Source: an uncultured Prochlorococcus sp. (lineage in GTDB: Bacteria > Cyanobacteriota > Cyanobacteriia > PCC-6307 > Cyanobiaceae). From it: a stretch of 39,679 nt of DNA. The stretch lies in contig CACOQT010000006.1 of assembly GCA_902629395.1 (NCBI GenBank), positions 1-39,679 on the forward strand, in the 5' to 3' direction. The translations under genes were made by a program, and so were the position numbers. Shown here in pieces: positions 5,341-11,800 of the stretch. The notes below the pieces were generated by a model that worked only from the letters and a program-made list of their open reading frames with translations, was not told where the DNA came from and did no database searches. The stretch's first letter is position 1. Each line of letters starts with the position of its first letter.

Positions 5341-5455
5341 GGAGTTCTAGCACTTTCGTTCCAGTAGGTCGAAGTTGGTTAGTACGGATGGAAAGTTCAG
5401 TTGGAATTATGAGTGCTGAACTCAAAGGGGGCGACCAAAATCTCGCCCCCTTCTT
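5338..5455 (+). ncRNA. Candidate novel structured RNA, member 2
   Basis: GAGTTC-T-AGCACT (5342-5354) pairs with AGTGCTGAACTC (5412-5423) leaving one bulged T. The enclosed 57 bases include GTACGGATGGAAA. A terminator follows at once: GGGGGCGA (5427-5434) with TCGCCCCC (5443-5450) and a pyrimidine tail. The relative at 38060-38166 keeps the stem, the bulge, the ACGG-ATGGAAA core and the terminator loop, with paired changes in both stems. No open frame explains the conservation. I do not recognise it as a named RNA. Confidence 0.6.
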
Positions 5456-5468
5456 CATTGGAATTTGT

Positions 5469-5523
5469 AGGAAAGCACTACCTCAACTGACTCTCAGTTT
5501 TAGAGAACTTATTTTTAGATTCT
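5469..5523 (+). repeat. Short intergenic repeat, copy 2 (matches 4046-4101)
   Basis: This is the second copy of the block starting AGGAAAGCACTACCTCAAC. It lies between RNA member 2 and the terminator at 5570-5597, so it may be the 5' part of a separate small transcript. Confidence 0.6.
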
Positions 5524-5569
5524 TCAGACGAAAATCGGGCAATGCGGATTGTCCTTTATTCCAGAGTTA

Positions 5570-5597
5570 GGGACAGTCGGCAAATGCTGTCCCTTTT
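5570..5597 (+). terminator. Rho-independent terminator
   Basis: GGGACAG (5570-5576) pairs with CTGTCCC (5587-5593) and TTTTC follows. No gene lies upstream on this strand, so it must end a non-coding transcript through 5460-5560. Confidence 0.6.
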
Positions 5598-5633
5598 CTT
5601 GTCAACTCATCAAAAGCAGGTGTCTTCAATTTA

Positions 5634-5810
5634 ATGAGAAAGAATGAGCATATTTACGATCTAATTAGTTCTTCTTTGACAGAGGTTTTAGAAAGATCAG
5701 TGACCCTCAATAGGGGAGATAAATTAGCAATTTATCAAGAGTTTAAAGAGTGGATTCATGGAGACACTAAAGAAGAAGATATTTGGGTTATTGATCGTCC
5801 AATCAACTAA
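5634..5810 (+). CDS. 58-residue hypothetical protein
   Basis: A short gene from ATG 5634-5636 to TAA 5808-5810. The product is acidic and helical, with an aromatic tail (EDIWVIDRPIN) and a W near residue 40. It has no membrane segment and no family I recognise. Codon use and amino-acid balance are like a real gene. It converges on the minus-strand gene that ends at 5834. Upstream, the terminator at 5570-5597 separates it from the RNA region, so it should have its own promoter, which I cannot assign. Confidence 0.5.
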   Translation: MRKNEHIYDLISSSLTEVLERSVTLNRGDKLAIYQEFKEWIHGDTKEEDIWVIDRPIN

Positions 5811-5833
5811 TTAAATTTTCAATCCCTTCTCAA

Positions 5834-6094
5834 CTAATAGAGAACACCATATTCTTCAAGATCTAATAACTCAAAAGTGACATGCTTTCCATCCAAATCT
5901 TTTGCTAAATCTTCAAAATATTTACCATCTTCATCATCAAATCCCAAATAATCTTTTTTGTAGGCATCCTTGTATTTTTCAAACGTTGCTTTCTGTTCCT
6001 TTGGAAGTCTGTCGAAAAGAATCTGACTGATCAAAACGCTCGTTACTCCTGATAAAGATGGGTTTGCCACTCTACAAATTCCTCCGTAAATCAT
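5834..6094 (-). CDS. Hypothetical acidic protein
   Basis: An 86-residue protein. I place the start at ATG 6092-6094 because it overlaps the stop of the 46-residue gene upstream (ATGA). The longer GTG start at 6124 would lie inside that gene. The product has a small hydrophobic N-terminal part, a helix (DRLPKEQKATFEKYKDAYKK) and a very acidic tail. The family is unknown. It probably forms a two-gene unit with the membrane peptide before it. Confidence 0.6.
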   Translation of the reverse strand: MIYGGICRVANPSLSGVTSVLISQILFDRLPKEQKATFEKYKDAYKKDYLGFDDEDGKYFEDLAKDLDGKHVTFELLDLEEYGVLY

Positions 6095-6231
6095 CTCATC
6101 GTGACCATGTCTGGAGTAGTGCACTCAGTTGGGTATGAGATCACATTCTTCGCTGTAAAACCTGCACCAATAGCAACTAGTCCAATTACAAAGATCCATT
6201 TAGATCTTTCACCTGAGAGCAGTCTGTTCAT
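6091..6231 (-). CDS. 46-residue single-pass membrane peptide
   Basis: A short gene from ATG 6229-6231, with product MNRLLSGERSKWIFVIGLVA followed by GAGFTAKN and a polar end. A basic N-terminus and one hydrophobic segment (about residues 13-28) predict a single membrane span. Its stop overlaps the start of the next gene by the ATGA pattern, which is the main evidence that both are real. Function is unknown. Confidence 0.55.
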   Translation of the reverse strand: MNRLLSGERSKWIFVIGLVAIGAGFTAKNVISYPTECTTPDMVTMR

Positions 6232-6395
6232 AGGATTGGATCTTTGAAAGCGTCTGATGTATCACCTTAATAGATCTAATTAGAAAGTGAAATCACTTAA
6301 AAAATAGTCGTCTCAATTCCACTAATTTTGCCATATATAAAATTTACCTCCTTTTGCGAATTAGGGATTTTTCCTGATGCTGACCCTTTGTGGAT

Positions 6396-6494
6396 TTGAT
6401 TAGAAAAGGAAAAGCAGAACTCTCGCAACAAAAATTAGTTCTGTGCAACAGAGGAAAGGACACAAGGACGCTGAAGCAGCAGTGTCCTTTTCTT
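6396..6494 (+). ncRNA. Degenerate Yfr1-architecture RNA, copy F
   Basis: CAGAAC (6415-6420) pairs with GTTCTG (6438-6443) around a loop starting TCTCGCAACA, then AAAGGACAC (6455-6463) pairs with GTGTCCTTT (6482-6490) as a terminator with T-rich tail. Stem and layout equal copies A and C, but the loop has lost CTCCTCAC. The leading GATTAGAAAAGGAAAAGCAG also precedes copy G near 35958. It may be a drifted copy that pairs with other targets, or be inactive. The rest of 6232-6577 shows nothing else. Confidence 0.45.
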
Positions 6495-6577
6495 ATGCAA
6501 GTAGCAATTGATTAGTTGAACTTATAAGCAAACTCTATAAAGTTAGAAGAACTAGTCGGATTAGATAAATCTATAAA

Positions 6578-7315
6578 ATGCCTATCGCTCCAACTACTCC
6601 TTTATCTCTTATCGCTTCTGTCAATCTGCATCACCTTCGTGAGGAATTTGATGAACTAGAAAAAAACCATGGTTTTTATGTAGATACTGGTGCTTGGTGC
6701 TGTAAAACTTGTGGATCAGCAGATGCCTGGGAAGAAGGTGCTGGAAAACCATTCGTTTTCTGGCATGAGCAAGGTGAAGACAGTCTGCATTCGGATAAGA
6801 GTTTTGAAATGCCTCTTTATTTTGGCGTAGCAAAAGAGGATGCAAATAATGACGAAAAACTTGCTGCAGTAAGAAAAATCATTGATGTTCTTGAAGAGCA
6901 TAATTTCAATTGCCGCTGGGAATATGGGAATCTACAAGTTGCCATTATCGTTCAAATGGATACACATAAACCATGTTTAGACGGTGAAGATCCTGATCAT
7001 CAAAGTGTGGATTTATTTGTGCCAAAAAATGAGGATACAAAAGATTTTTGCTGGAATGAGAGCGAAGAGGATCTTGATCAACCCGAGGGTACTTTTAACT
7101 TTAATCAGGAGATTAATGATGGTGAATCTCTGAAAGACGCAATTTTGAGACTTGATCCAAAAGTATGGCGACACATAACTCACTATCAGAGAATTATTGA
7201 TGTTGGATGGTGTGGTCATCCAGTCGAGACAGTACTTGAAATTGATCAGGCGGGAGGACATGCAGGTTCTGGAGAATCACTTCTGGATGTTTTGAATCAA
7301 GAGAAAGACCAATGA
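6578..7315 (+). CDS. DUF6891-like protein, first gene of a coupled operon
   Basis: A 245-residue soluble protein. An N-terminal C-C-x-x-C-G motif (residues 42-46, GAWCCKTCGSADAW) is followed by F-V-F-W-H-E-Q, the Y-F-G strand, and a helix then strand ending W-E-Y-G-N-L-Q-V-A-I-I-V. This order matches what I know of the DUF6891 family, whose role is unknown. The C-terminal 110 residues are outside that domain, acidic, and unlike anything I recognise. Its stop overlaps the next start by four bases. It heads an operon of this gene, a membrane-tethered protein and a small membrane protein, possibly with the HNH gene. Confidence 0.7.
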   Translation: MPIAPTTPLSLIASVNLHHLREEFDELEKNHGFYVDTGAWCCKTCGSADAWEEGAGKPFVFWHEQGEDSLHSDKSFEMPLYFGVAKEDANNDEKLAAVRKIIDVLEEHNFNCRWEYGNLQVAIIVQMDTHKPCLDGEDPDHQSVDLFVPKNEDTKDFCWNESEEDLDQPEGTFNFNQEINDGESLKDAILRLDPKVWRHITHYQRIIDVGWCGHPVETVLEIDQAGGHAGSGESLLDVLNQEKDQ

Positions 7316-8226
7316 AACTCCGAAATACTGCGATTGCTTTAGGAGTTGGTGCTGCGACTGCTGCTGGTTTATCTCTGCTGAAAGTCAATAAAGAAGTTGT
7401 TATTGGATCGACTGCTGTAGTTGTCGGTGCAGGTTTAATGATTGCTTTGAAAGAAGAAGATACCTCAAAGAGACCATCATCTTTTTCTTCTATCAAAAAA
7501 CCAATCAAAAGAGATGCTATTCAAAATGTTCTTGAAACTGAATTAGAAAATTTCAATCCAACTGTAAAAACTTATGCAACTTGGAAAGCATTAAAAAGAT
7601 TGGCATGGGTAATGGAGGATGATGACAGTGAAGATGATGAATTTTATGACTTTATTTTGGATAGATATGACGCAGTATCTTCGCCAGAAAAGTTTGTTGA
7701 ATGGATGAAAGATATTTTATATAGCGATGATTATGAGAATGAGAATCCAGAAGTGTTAGAGAGTGAATGGAGTATTGGACCAAAGTTAGACTTTCATGCG
7801 TTTAACTCAAAGGAAAATTTTTTAAAAGCATTTAATAGTGATCTTATATTTAATATCTTTAGTAAATCTTGGGTAATCGCCTGCTCTGAAGATTTATATA
7901 ACGCAAAAAAGTACGAGGATTGGGAAAGGAAAAATTATTGGTTTTACAAAAACAAGATATGGGAAATTTATCCTGAAAGAGGAACTCAATTTTACTTTAA
8001 GAAAGAAATTCTAGAGAAATATCTGACATCTACTCAATTAGAAGAACTAAATATTTTTGATATGGGTCAGAATATTTTATGTCTCGATTTAAGTAGAGCA
8101 ATAGAAGCAGGTACAGATTCAGGATGGATGGATAAAAATGAATTACTACAATTTTTTGAGTTACCTCAAGAATTATTGGACCATCAGGAGAATCCCTCTG
8201 ATATCGGCAAAGAGGGAAAAGATTGA
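7312..8226 (+). CDS. Membrane-anchored hypothetical protein
   Basis: A 304-residue protein. Two short hydrophobic stretches near the N-terminus (IALGVGAATAAGLSLL and VVIGSTAVVVGAGLMIAL) form a probable membrane hairpin. The rest is a large acidic, aromatic-rich domain with many W, Y and F and runs such as EDDDSEDDEFYDF. I do not recognise it. Its ATG overlaps the previous stop (ATGA) and its TGA overlaps the next ATG, so all three genes are translationally coupled and likely work as one complex at the membrane. Confidence 0.65.
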   Translation: MKLRNTAIALGVGAATAAGLSLLKVNKEVVIGSTAVVVGAGLMIALKEEDTSKRPSSFSSIKKPIKRDAIQNVLETELENFNPTVKTYATWKALKRLAWVMEDDDSEDDEFYDFILDRYDAVSSPEKFVEWMKDILYSDDYENENPEVLESEWSIGPKLDFHAFNSKENFLKAFNSDLIFNIFSKSWVIACSEDLYNAKKYEDWERKNYWFYKNKIWEIYPERGTQFYFKKEILEKYLTSTQLEELNIFDMGQNILCLDLSRAIEAGTDSGWMDKNELLQFFELPQELLDHQENPSDIGKEGKD

Positions 8227-8411
8227 TGACTCTCTTCCTTGCAGTATTCATCCCAATAGCAATCTTGGGATTCCTTTATCTATTCATCATTGAGAACAAT
8301 GGTCTGCCAGACTGGATGGCAAGAGCGTCTCAAAATAGTAGTTACATTTGGACCTATGGAATCATCACTATTACTCTTCTCTCGATTATTCAGTACTTGA
8401 GTAGAAACTAA
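8226..8411 (+). CDS. Small two-span membrane protein, third gene of the operon
   Basis: The ATG at 8226-8228 shares one base with the preceding TGA. An overlapping TTG at 8223 is less likely. The 61-residue product has two hydrophobic segments (FLAVFIPIAILGFLYLF and IWTYGIITITLLSII) with a short hydrophilic loop between. No family is recognised. Coupling to the membrane-anchored protein suggests they act together. Confidence 0.6.
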   Translation: MTLFLAVFIPIAILGFLYLFIIENNGLPDWMARASQNSSYIWTYGIITITLLSIIQYLSRN

Positions 8412-8462
8412 CAATGAACTTCTTGACATTGTTTGTATGGACCAATATAAAAAATTTTACTT

Positions 8463-9719
8463 TTGGGTAATTTGAAAGACCTATCTGGAGTTTCATTTGG
8501 TTTCTCAAAGGTAATTGACCTTGCGGAAAAAGGAGGATCAGGCAAACACGCAAAATGGAATTGTATTTGTAAGTGCGGGCAACCACATATCAAAAGTAGT
8601 AGTGCAATTAATGCCGTACTTAAAAAAAGAACTGGTTATGTAGGTAGTTGTGGGAATCAATGCAAAATGATGCTTGCTGCAAGAGATACGACTCCAAAGC
8701 AAGGATACATATCAAGGATGAAGGATCTTACTGGTGTTGTATTTGGTTTCTCAAAAGTTGTTAATCTTGCCGAGAAAGGAGGATCTGGAAAACATGCAAA
8801 ATGGAATTGTATATGTAAATGTAGTCAACCACATATCAAAAGCAGTGTTGCAATTAATGATGTTTTAAAAGGGAAAGAAGGTTGCTACGGATCATGTTCA
8901 CCAAAATGTGCTCATGACTTTTTAAAAAGACAAGAAATTAAAAGTAACTTAGTTTATTTAAAAAAACTTACTAAAAAATTAGAAAAGAAGTGGAATATAA
9001 AGATAGGTATTGGAACACTAAGACAAGCAAAAGAAAATAATTGGGACTTTTATTTCACTGGCGATAAATGCACAAATGGACATGTTGATGCAAAGGCAAC
9101 TAATAGGAGGCAATGCCTTCAATGTCGATCAGATGAAAGCAGCAGTAATAAAGCAAAAGAAAGAGGTAAAAGGTGGAGGAGTGAAAACAAAGAACATATG
9201 CAAGAACAATGGAAAGTTTACTATCAAGAAAATGCTGAAAAAATAAGGAAACGATCGTCTGATTGGCAAAAAGATAATCCGGAAAGAGTTAAAAAACAAC
9301 GAGAACAAGTTCGATCAACACCCGAAGGAAGACTGCTGCACAATCTCAGAAATAGATTAAACAAAATAATGAAAAGAATTGATGTAGTAAAAGATTCAAC
9401 AACGCTTGATCTTCTTGGTTGCGATGCAGTAAAGGTAAAAGAGTACATTCAAAGTCAATTCACTGAGGGGATGTCTTGGGAAAATTATGGAGACTGGGAT
9501 GTCGATCACATCAAACCTTGTGCAGCGTTTGATCTAATTGATCCAGCAGAACAGAAAAAAGCATTCAATTACAAAAACCTGCAACCTTTATGGTCAACAC
9601 CTGCGTCCGCTTTGAAAAATTCAATCGTGGTCTCCTATGAAGAAACTAATATCAGCAAAGGATCTCTCTACGAAGGAGAAAGACATAGTTACAACTCATC
9701 GCCAGACCAAAGCACTTGA
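8463..9719 (+). CDS. HNH endonuclease with duplicated zinc-ribbon module
   Basis: A 418-residue protein. Residues about 4-67 and 86-149 are near-identical modules (DLTGVVFGFSKV, then KWNCICKC, PHIKSS, and a late G-S-C-x-x-x-C), the treble-clef-like ribbon common in phage HNH and AP2 proteins. A third Cys cluster (CTNGH ... RRQCLQC) and a long basic helix follow. The nuclease domain near residues 340-385 shows W-D-V-D-H-I-K-P and N-Y-K-N-L-Q-P-L-W, the usual HNH signature. It probably nicks or cuts DNA and may be a free-standing homing enzyme. The start is TTG 8463, the first after an in-frame stop. The 3' end runs into the promoter region of the next RNA/gene. Confidence 0.85.
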   Translation: MGNLKDLSGVSFGFSKVIDLAEKGGSGKHAKWNCICKCGQPHIKSSSAINAVLKKRTGYVGSCGNQCKMMLAARDTTPKQGYISRMKDLTGVVFGFSKVVNLAEKGGSGKHAKWNCICKCSQPHIKSSVAINDVLKGKEGCYGSCSPKCAHDFLKRQEIKSNLVYLKKLTKKLEKKWNIKIGIGTLRQAKENNWDFYFTGDKCTNGHVDAKATNRRQCLQCRSDESSSNKAKERGKRWRSENKEHMQEQWKVYYQENAEKIRKRSSDWQKDNPERVKKQREQVRSTPEGRLLHNLRNRLNKIMKRIDVVKDSTTLDLLGCDAVKVKEYIQSQFTEGMSWENYGDWDVDHIKPCAAFDLIDPAEQKKAFNYKNLQPLWSTPASALKNSIVVSYEETNISKGSLYEGERHSYNSSPDQST

Positions 9720-9745
9720 CTTACTAGACAAATATAGTACGTTTG
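9716..9745 (+). promoter_or_regulatory. Probable promoter of the 98-residue gene cassette, copy 1
   Basis: TTGACT (9716-9721) followed by ACTAGACAA and a TA-rich stretch matches the better promoter of copy 2 (TTGACC, 16 bases, TATATT) near 37609. In this copy the -10 box is poor at normal spacing (TACGTT) and a TATAGT occurs only 11 bases on. Assignment rests on homology with copy 2 and with the unit D promoter. Confidence 0.4.
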
Positions 9746-9807
9746 TATTAGTTTAATCCCCATCACAAACGCAAAGGGAGGGTCCAGTGAGCAGGATCCT
9801 TTTTTTG
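9738..9807 (+). ncRNA. Leader RNA with Yfr1-like layout ahead of the 98-residue gene, copy 1
   Basis: CGTTTGT (9740-9746) pairs with ACAAACG (9765-9771) around a loop with GTTTAATCCCCATC. A terminator follows: GGGTCC (9780-9785) with GGATCC (9794-9799) and eight Ts. The stem, loop and terminator order is that of the Yfr1-like units, but the loop reads TCCCCA instead of TCCTCA. The terminator ends eight bases before the gene at 9816, so it could act as an attenuator or simply end an sRNA. Confidence 0.45.
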
Positions 9808-9815
9808 TCTTCTAC

Positions 9816-10112
9816 ATGAGGAGGACTATGGCATGGTCAAGGAAAGCAAGATTCGTATCACCTGTCGAGGTTCTGGAGAACCCTGAAGAGTGGGACTACT
9901 TCACTGACTTAGAACTTATGAAGTCCAGAGGTAGTTCAATTTGTATGACATGCGAACACTTCACATACACCTGCGATAAGTCATGCGTAACTCTTTTGAC
10001 TTGTCCGCTTCATCGGCGACTTATCCCTCAAGGCGAGCATCTAACTAAGCGATGTAGAAACTGGCAGAGAAAGAGAGTCCTTGATATTGGATTGTGCCCT
10101 GAAGTTGCCTAA
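9816..10112 (+). CDS. Cysteine-rich small protein, copy 1
   Basis: A 98-residue protein with a likely metal-binding cluster: C-M-T-C at residues 43-46, then C-D-K-S-C and a later C-P-L-H and R-C. It begins with a basic R-K-A-R-F-V-S-P segment and has a W-D-Y acidic part. The family is unknown. It is about 90 percent identical by eye to the gene at 37709-38005. ATG 9816 reads ATGAGGAGGACTATG: the AGGAGG could serve the second ATG at 9828 (94 residues). The bases TGAGGAG there are complementary to the CTCCTCA core of the Yfr1-like RNAs, so this start could be an sRNA target. Confidence 0.75.
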   Translation: MRRTMAWSRKARFVSPVEVLENPEEWDYFTDLELMKSRGSSICMTCEHFTYTCDKSCVTLLTCPLHRRLIPQGEHLTKRCRNWQRKRVLDIGLCPEVA

Positions 10113-10140
10113 CAACCCACAAAATTATTTTCTAAAACCA

Positions 10141-10374
10141 ATGAACTTAACTACTAATGCTGATCGAGTAATGATGTTTTGCATCCTCGCCTCAATAGCA
10201 ATCCTTGATGCTTTCTCAACTCTTCTTTCAATATTCAAGAAAGGAGTATTTATCGATCAGAAGTCACTGCTGATGCAAAAGACCAATAGAGAATTAAGGG
10301 CAATGCTGATTGGTGTAGAAAAAATATCCAAACTGAATAAAGAACAATTAGTTGAATTGGTATTAGTCCAGTAG
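10141..10374 (+). CDS. Small membrane protein with Rho-N/SAP-like tail
   Basis: A 77-residue protein when started at ATG 10141. A frame from 10081 overlaps the previous gene and is less likely. One membrane span (VMMFCILASIAILDAFSTLLSIF) is followed by a basic segment and a C-terminal helix pair, NRELRAMLIGVEKISKLNKEQLVELVL, which fits the L-R-x-x-L-x-G ... S-x-L-x-K-x-x-L-V pattern of Rho-N or SAP-like domains. Such small proteins are frequent in picocyanobacterial islands and their role is unknown. Its last 12 bases overlap the convergent integrase gene. Confidence 0.65.
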   Translation: MNLTTNADRVMMFCILASIAILDAFSTLLSIFKKGVFIDQKSLLMQKTNRELRAMLIGVEKISKLNKEQLVELVLVQ

Positions 10375-11685
10375 AGGTTCATAGACCTCGGTGTTCTTAG
10401 CAAAGAAGGTTCTACCTTTACTCAGGTCTGTTGTAGAAAGTTCTGCTTCATGGTGGTAGTAGAACGCCTCGATATAACGCAATCCAGTTCCAGCATTTCG
10501 TGCAAGTTTGAGATGGTTTACGCCTCTCTGAACAGCAAAAGAAATACCACTGTGGCGGAAACTGTAATAGGAAATGTTCTTTTTATTCATCCAGTCGCCA
10601 CCTGCTTCTATGACTCGATCTTTAATCTCCTTCCAGCATCGATTCCAAGTACCCAGACCAAAGGGTTGATCTCCCCTCTGTTCCTTACAAAAAACATATT
10701 GATCTTTATAGGCATTAGGAATATGAGGAAAATTTTTACCTGCCTTTGGGATGCCAGACAAGACTCTCAAACGATCAAACCAAACCTGAGTTGGTGAATT
10801 AACTCTTCTAGGTTTTCCAGTCTTCGTTGTTTCACCCCTGATATTGATTAGATGATGAATCTGACGATCTTCTCCTTTCAGATGAGGGTTATGTTCTATG
10901 TCTGACCATTTTAATTGCTTTAATTCTCCGATCCTGATTGCAGAATTAATCATGATGACTATCCCGCAGTACACAACATTTCTGTTGTAAATCATTCGAG
11001 AAGTGGTTGTTTTATCTTTGCGATAGGCATTGAGAGTAGGAAGCATCGACTTCCATTCAGCAAGAGTTAAATAATCCCTTCTTAAGTCCTCGGGTGCTTC
11101 AGTCTTCATTGACTTAATAGGAGGGACTTGATCTATCCATTCATTTGTATAGAGGTAAGTAAACAGTGATCTGATCGTCGAGATCTCAGCATTGATAGTG
11201 TGATTGGTCTTTGGTGGGGTAGAACTATCCTTTTGTCGCCATGTTCCATAGTTGTACAAAGAACGCCTATCAAGACTTTCTAACTTGGGATTACGACCAT
11301 CAAAAAACTCTTGTAACCAACGAAGATGTACCCGCTTAATGCGGAAGGTTTCCTTTGTAATTCCTTTTCTAGGAACACTACTAATACGCTTGCTTTCTTC
11401 TTCTAAAAACTCTTCAGCAAAGTCAAATAACTTTTTCTCTCTTTTGACTTTAAGACCACTCCTTTGCCTTCCTTGAATTTCATACCATCGTTCTCTCGCA
11501 TAAATCAGTGCCTCTTCTTGATCTTCTTGCTTAGTACTTTCTCGAATCACTCCTTCATTTTCCGTCTTGATATATAACTGCCACTTCTTTGTCTTAGGTC
11601 TTTTATAGATATATGTCCGCTTCTCTCCATCAAAAACATCTATTGGTTCTGAAACCCAAGATCCACTTTCACGAGCACGAGGCAT
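10363..11685 (-). CDS. Tyrosine recombinase/phage-type integrase
   Basis: A 440-residue integrase. A variable N-terminal arm-binding part leads to a SAM-like core-binding domain (about residues 90-200) and a catalytic domain. The first catalytic Arg is in S-A-I-R-I-G-E-L. The second Arg-His pair is in Y-S-F-R-H-S-G. The tyrosine nucleophile lies in F-Y-Y-H. The first His of the usual H-x-x-R box is replaced by Tyr, seen in some integrases. It would insert or excise an element by strand exchange at att sites. It lies at the right edge of the accessory zone next to core argJ, and a 21-bp block beginning 26 bases upstream of its start recurs at 1131-1151. I find no tRNA at either end. Confidence 0.92.
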   Translation of the reverse strand: MPRARESGSWVSEPIDVFDGEKRTYIYKRPKTKKWQLYIKTENEGVIRESTKQEDQEEALIYARERWYEIQGRQRSGLKVKREKKLFDFAEEFLEEESKRISSVPRKGITKETFRIKRVHLRWLQEFFDGRNPKLESLDRRSLYNYGTWRQKDSSTPPKTNHTINAEISTIRSLFTYLYTNEWIDQVPPIKSMKTEAPEDLRRDYLTLAEWKSMLPTLNAYRKDKTTTSRMIYNRNVVYCGIVIMINSAIRIGELKQLKWSDIEHNPHLKGEDRQIHHLINIRGETTKTGKPRRVNSPTQVWFDRLRVLSGIPKAGKNFPHIPNAYKDQYVFCKEQRGDQPFGLGTWNRCWKEIKDRVIEAGGDWMNKKNISYYSFRHSGISFAVQRGVNHLKLARNAGTGLRYIEAFYYHHEAELSTTDLSKGRTFFAKNTEVYEPLLD

Positions 11686-11710
11686 CAGAATCGACCAACT
11701 TGCTTTTTAT

Positions 11711-11731
11711 CTTAGTCACAAGTTAGTCACA
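11711..11731 (+). repeat. Direct repeat shared with 1131-1151, candidate att or operator
   Basis: Two TTAGTCACA units 11 bases apart are identical over 21 bases to 1131-1151, in the same orientation. The repeat lies just upstream of the integrase start, and its partner is 10.6 kb away at the left of the zone. This placement fits the ends of an integrated element. Because it also sits in the integrase promoter, an operator for autoregulation is possible. Confidence 0.5.
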
Positions 11732-11800
11732 CTATCAAATTTAGATTACAAATTATGCAATAATTACAGTTATGTCAGCATTTCTTGGTTGTCACAGAAA

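Noticed and set aside
6621-7261. Several minus-strand frames within the 245-residue gene
   Set aside because: They are shadows of a longer frame with good domain signature and coupling to the next gene.
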